Assembly: GCA_017591395.1 (NCBI GenBank)
Contig: WEDG01000815.1
Location: 1-64,000, forward strand
Source of the DNA: Schistocephalus solidus
Taxonomy: Eukaryota > Platyhelminthes > Cestoda > Diphyllobothriidea > Diphyllobothriidae
DNA: 64,000 nt
Reading direction: 5' to 3'
The notes under the pieces are model-generated. The model saw only the letters and a program-made list of their open reading frames with translations, was not told the origin of the DNA and did not search any database. The position numbers and the translations under genes were made by a program. Below are positions 59,901-64,000 of the stretch, one piece after another; positions within the stretch are counted from its first letter, which is position 1, and every line of letters starts with the position of its first letter.

Positions 59901-60335
59901 CGAAGATGCTAAGGGCTTAACTTCATTGACGCATTTTTGTGAGATTTTGTTTCATACGCCTAAATTATCAAAAACGCATCATCTCGACGTTTCATTATCT
60001 CATTCTGAAATGCTACTGCAGTATTACCCTACTCTACCACCTGACCTTATCTTCCGAAGCAGTTTTTTTCTCCTACCTTCTATTCGAAAATGAAGGCCTT
60101 TTGAACTCTGTCTCCATTTTTGAGGTAGGAGTTTTTTTCACTGTCTATTTTTTTCTAGTTCACCATTAATTTCAAAACATCGCTAACTGTTGACCTAGGA
60201 GGACACTTTCTGTCTACATTATTAAGTATTTGTACATTTTATCTGCACACATTGTCATAACTTTATTTCGTAACTAATGTTTGTTTAGACAGTGCCTTGC
60301 CGGTGATAACCACGTATAAATTCTAAAATCTAAAA
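56935..60335 (+). mobile_element. LINE family 2, copy P, most complete
   Basis: Runs from the endonuclease start (SLNARSVVNKMAELRTVAFQ, ~56965) to the tail TTCTAAAATCTAAAAAAAA (~60317-60340), about 3.4 kb. The 3' UTR has the long stem CTCCTACCTT (60070-60079) with GAGGTAGGAG (60122-60131) and a terminal hairpin AGTGCC (60291-60296) with GGTGAT (one mismatch). No ORF1 was recognised upstream. 56546-56934 is unassigned and may be its 5' region. Confidence 0.85.
56960..59660 (+). pseudogene. LINE family 2 ORF2 relic (copy P)
   Basis: Endonuclease: LDPDVLCITASWAHSLISNS (the usual Glu of ITETW is lost), LYRQDHAEKRGCGCLLYIKS, IGCVYNPPCYSV, IIAGDFNLPDFDWQ. Linker: LLQSLTEKIQAFTPFKIFNS, then FELVSKIRLARDKLIGSRAL. 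RT: SLVGTDNIPN-like sequence, SNYRGV-like sequence, LSKAFDKVPHRRL-like sequence at ~58660-58700, and YADD at ~58915 followed at once by a frameshift. C-terminal: FADRITAKAAQICGF-like sequence and FFGLMTESSRSKIENVQRH (59256-59312). It is about 90 percent alike to copy D in the shared part, by eye. Confidence 0.8.
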
Positions 60336-62639
60336 AAAATCTCGGAGACCATCGTCAGGGTTACAAAATTGGCGGAAAGTATCAAGGTTGGTAAGAGTTG
60401 GCAATGCTAGTTAAAAAGGAGGGATCAAAAAGTGACTGCGAAGATTGACTCTGCAGAGGATAATGAAAACGTATTTAGAAACCAATGATATATCAATAGA
60501 ACTGCATCAAATACTAGGAGGACCTTTTTAAAATCAAAAGTTGCGAATATTTGGGAAGGAAATAGACAATAAGGACATTGTACCTTCCGAAGTTAAATAT
60601 TTGCGTAATTTAATTTAGAAAATCGCTAATGTAGACAACAACCTAATTTTGGGTGGAATATTATTCCAGATGAAAGCATATTTGGAGGCGAAAAACGGAG
60701 AACTGTTAGTTGTTGAGCTAAGAGGTGGTGAAACGATCATGGAGAAATTACGAGTGGATTCGCAAGTGACCGATCAGGCCGATGCGTGAGGTGAATGTGC
60801 GGTCACATTAAGGACAGTTCAGGAGAGATTCCCCATCGCTGATGGCGGTGGTGGTGGTAGTGAAGGCGGTGGTGGTTGTGGTCGTAGGGGTAACAGGCGA
60901 TGAGTATTGGTATGTAGTCTCTATGATGGTGGGAGTAATGGAATTGATGCCACACACATACAGTAGTAATTTCCACATAAGCGTTCAGTTATCAGGGCGA
61001 TCACTGGTGTGAACTGCAACTGTAGCAGCCCCGCCAAACACACGCACACATAGAAAAGGGCTGCTGCCACCAGTTTACCGCTCCGCATCCTTCCAGGACT
61101 GTTTGAGCAGCATGTGCGCAGCCCTCGAGCCTTCCTTTATAACTGTATTCCTTAAAGTCTATCTACTGGTATTGTGCAAGTAGCCATGCCGAGCTCCCTT
61201 TCACATTGATGTTGGACCAGACAGAGTCATTCTTGTCCTTATTGGACGCAAGGTTGGGTTGGCTTCTTCGTCTTTGTGGTAAGCTTGCTAAGGTTGGGCT
61301 ATTTCACTGCGTCGTGTTGGTTGGCGCTCGGCCCGGTCGCTTTGCCAGCTCTCCCGTTCACATTGACGTTAGAAAAATACTGTCTTTATCTAACGTGAAT
61401 GTGGGTTATCTCCTTCCCCTTGGCGGTTCCTTACTCGGCCACTCGGCTTTCTTACGTAAAATAAAATACGTTGCATGGATTGAAGATATTGCACCCAATA
61501 CGGAAATCTTTATTAGAAGGTGAAAGATTTATCCGAAATTGATATGCTACCAAAGAGAAGATTGCAAACAAATTTCTCAATTTTAGTATGTGGCCTCTTA
61601 AATTATCTTTAAATTAAAATTTTCTTTTCCAGGTCAAACCCCGACTTTGTCTTAACTTATTTGCTTTTTAATAAATTTCTCTAATGTAGAAATTAATATT
61701 TTCCATCCTAACTTCCTACCTTATCCTAGCTTTTTCGATTACCCACGCTTTACTCTCCCCTCCTAAAATACTACCTTTTTCGGGGTGTAAGTTGAATGCT
61801 TTCCTTTCCAAGTTCTAACCTAAGCCTAATGTCTTGGATTTATGCCGTATTTTTTGGAATAAAAAGATTTATATTTTCCATGCCAAATCCCTATTTGATC
61901 TTTACAGGAAAAATTACGTCTTCCGTCCTAACATCTTACTTAATCCTAATTTATTTTATTTCGGATATTATTGTGCGCAAATTAACTTTCCATCCTTAAA
62001 CTTCAAACACTTACGCGCCTGGGGGGAAAACCATGACTTATCCCAGCATCTGAAAGTATCGGTGGCTGTTGACTGACCTCCATCGTGTTTAATACATTGC
62101 AGGGTTTGCCCTATAACCTTGACACTCCTTCACGCGTTATCCATGTGTACATGGCCTACATTCAGTTCCACTTTCTTTGTCAGTAAATCCCTGCCGCTTT
62201 CGTAGTTTCCGCCTAGCTACTTGCATATATTTTCCTCTATTTCGCATATAGCGCTCATTTTCCAGCTCTTTATAGTGCCTCAATTTTTCCTTTTTATGCA
62301 CTTCCCCATGCGTAAGACCCCATGACCACCGTCCCTCTCTTATACGCAACCTTGGCTACCGCACCCCCACTTGGTTGCACACAGTAACCTTGCCATGGGT
62401 GCCATGTTTCGATGCATCCTCTCCTTTCTGACCACCAACGACAGACAAAGTTACTGATCTAGTGGGATGAGGTCATTTATTTGGACCGTGGGAGAGCCTT
62501 TGGCAACATAAAACGCAGGAAAATCTTTGAAAAATCTAGATCTCTAGAAATTTTGCAGTTCCCTCCGGATTTCTTTTGGTATCTAATCGAAAATATAGGC
62601 CCTGGATAGGCCCTGCCTTTCAACCATGAACCCCTAATA
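60336..62639. other. Unassigned region with a (GGT)n run and a degenerate AT-rich tandem
   Basis: A (GGT)n-like microsatellite lies at 60842-60895. At 61690-62000 a block like TTCCATCCTAACTTCCTACC recurs loosely about every 70-115 bp (61702, 61802, 61919, 61988). The open frame 61206-61523 contains two related stretches (FHIDV / VHIDV) and no recognised motif. No host exon was supported. Confidence 0.35.
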
Positions 62640-63500
62640 TAAATGGTGGTGTTTTTTCCTTACGTTACATATATGGTTGTCTCTCAAAATGTAAATATGC
62701 TGATAATATCAAGTATGTATCTTACTTCTCTAAACTAAGGGCCAGTTTTTTTCCGGAACCACTAAGTACAGATCATTCTTCTCTTTCTGAATAGTTGCCA
62801 ACATGAATCAAAGTTTTGCCACTATCTTTCTCTCCCTTTATGTGTTTTTGAGTTGGGAGACTACCCTACGCAGTGTTAGGTCGCGATAAACCTATGACTG
62901 AATGCAACACTATCCAAGACTATATTGAAGTTATACCACCTGAGTATGTCACTCTCCTAAACCCTGAAAGACTTGATACTTTTAACTCTTTGAAAGAAAA
63001 GCAAGCTTTTTTTCGATTTTCTGCAATTTTATTTAACGCATTTATTCAGTTTTCGGGTTACTGAATGAATGTAGCCGTTCTAAAATGAACATGGTCAAAA
63101 CCCCTTCACTAGAAAAATATTTCATGATATAAGTTCGCGTAATTCTTTCTCGAACACATCTCAACCAATTAGTCTTAATGTTTTACAGGTTGAGAGGTTA
63201 AAACTGGCCTTCTGTAGTCTACTTTGCGTTGATAATAGTTGAAAGTTTCCTTCATTGCAGTTTTTAACCCTCTTTGCGACACTTTCAGTCGTTACCCTGC
63301 CTTCATTACTTCCACCTGTAAACGTTATCCATCCTTTGTTTCGGAGTTTGACTTGCTTTGGACTAATCTACCAATCAGTATTAAGCCAACGTCTAGCCTC
63401 TCAATGTTTAAAAGAAAAGTGCATCCTTTTTATAACACCGACTCCAATAACAAATTTACTTTTCTCATTCTCTCCAAGCAACTCATTCAATAACTTATAG
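62640..63500 (+). mobile_element. Diverged LINE family 2-like 3' fragment
   Basis: Read in shifting frames, the order is an RT thumb remnant (FSGYxMNVAVLK near 63050-63085, matching FFGLMNESSRSK of family 2) and then the C-terminal block STCKRYPSFVSEFDLLWTNL, PISIKPTSSLSMFKRK and FYNTDSNNKFTFLI (63300-63470), matching NNLPIEIRSLTSLSAFKRR and its continuation. The order and spacing fit family 2, but identity is low, so it is an older or separate lineage. Confidence 0.55.
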
Positions 63501-64000
63501 GAAGGTCGATAGACAACTTGTGTTAATTCATCCAACCTTTTTTGTTACTATTCCTGACTCGCTTCGTGTCCTACTGCCCTTGAAAATGGGAAGAATTCAG
63601 GCGTCATGATTTACAAGTAATAAATTTACCTCAATAACCCAGCCCTCAGGCATATAGGTGGGGTTGCATGAAACACGTTCACTCTACCTTCGATCCCTGC
63701 AACCTCACAGTTACGGGAGTAGTCATCACAAGGTTTTTCCGTTTACTGTGTACACGTACTCAGAGCACCACAATCATCAGAGCCAGATCGGTAAAACACT
63801 AGAGGAAGCTGGGCCCTCTATGCAGAAGCTCAGTGATGGTCAGAGGCCCCGATGCGTGCAAGCTCTAAGCCTGCGCGCGCTACTGCCCTCTAGGGCGAAG
63901 ACACGTCACGTGAGAGTGAGCCACAGGCCGCTTGATCAGTTCAAGGGCCGATAACAGTTTGTAAGCGCCTTTTATTGGTTTGGCCTATCCATGAGGCTGC
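63501..64000. other. Unassigned region to the window end
   Basis: GC-richer sequence from about 63650 with an open frame (63658-63954) lacking motifs. It may be a dispersed repeat that continues beyond the window. Confidence 0.25.

Noticed and set aside
61206..61523. 105-codon plus-strand open frame
   Set aside because: No homology recognised. The internal similarity of two short stretches suggests a duplicated non-coding segment.

Overview
The window reads as nuclear DNA of an animal, most likely a flatworm and probably a tapeworm. There are no bacterial operons, rRNA genes or CRISPR arrays. Most recognisable coding sequence is decayed LINE retrotransposon. The few host genes are split by introns, some very short (33, 46 and 58 nt), a size class known from tapeworm and schistosome genes. 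The organism assignment is inference.

Layout. 1-7.4 kb: an indel-riddled adenylyl-cyclase-like pseudogene (251-2269), then mostly unexplained sequence with a small dispersed repeat, one unidentified open frame and an LTR-like promoter block. 7.4-11.4 kb: a near full-length CR1-like LINE (family 1) on the minus strand, then a tRNA-like pol III promoter. 12.4-16.7 kb: dispersed repeats and four copies of a ~540-bp tandem unit, the last split by a 1.2-kb insertion. 17-22.6 kb: a family 3 LINE (plus) broken by a second family 3 copy in the opposite orientation.

23.3-38.9 kb is the host-gene part. It holds a two-exon 3' gene end (24745-25204, minus), a two-exon gene end (28124-29683, minus), a zinc-binding protein gene (30583-33828, plus) whose last intron holds a dead RTE-type LINE, weaker exons at 34.7-35.3 kb (minus), a three-exon gene end (35966-37232, minus) and a complete small three-exon gene (38074-38821, minus). 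None could be assigned a named function. They were found by splice signals plus agreement of reading phase across introns.

39-63.5 kb is a LINE graveyard. A family 1 element (39081-46530) is split by a 2.7-kb family 2 element. Further family 1 copies lie at 47.4-50.6, 51.8-52.5 and 53.3-56.1 kb, and family 2 copies at 46.6-47.1, 56.1-56.5, 56.9-60.3 and (diverged) 62.6-63.5 kb. All are broken by frameshifts and stops.

The most interesting signal is at the 3' ends of the LINEs. Families 2 and 3, which differ widely in sequence, share two RNA-sense hairpins whose arms differ by compensating changes. Family 1 has a GNRA-loop mini-hairpin followed by a tandem AAGTGACTTA tail. These look like reverse-transcriptase recognition structures of the kind known from eel UnaL2 and other CR1/L2 LINEs.
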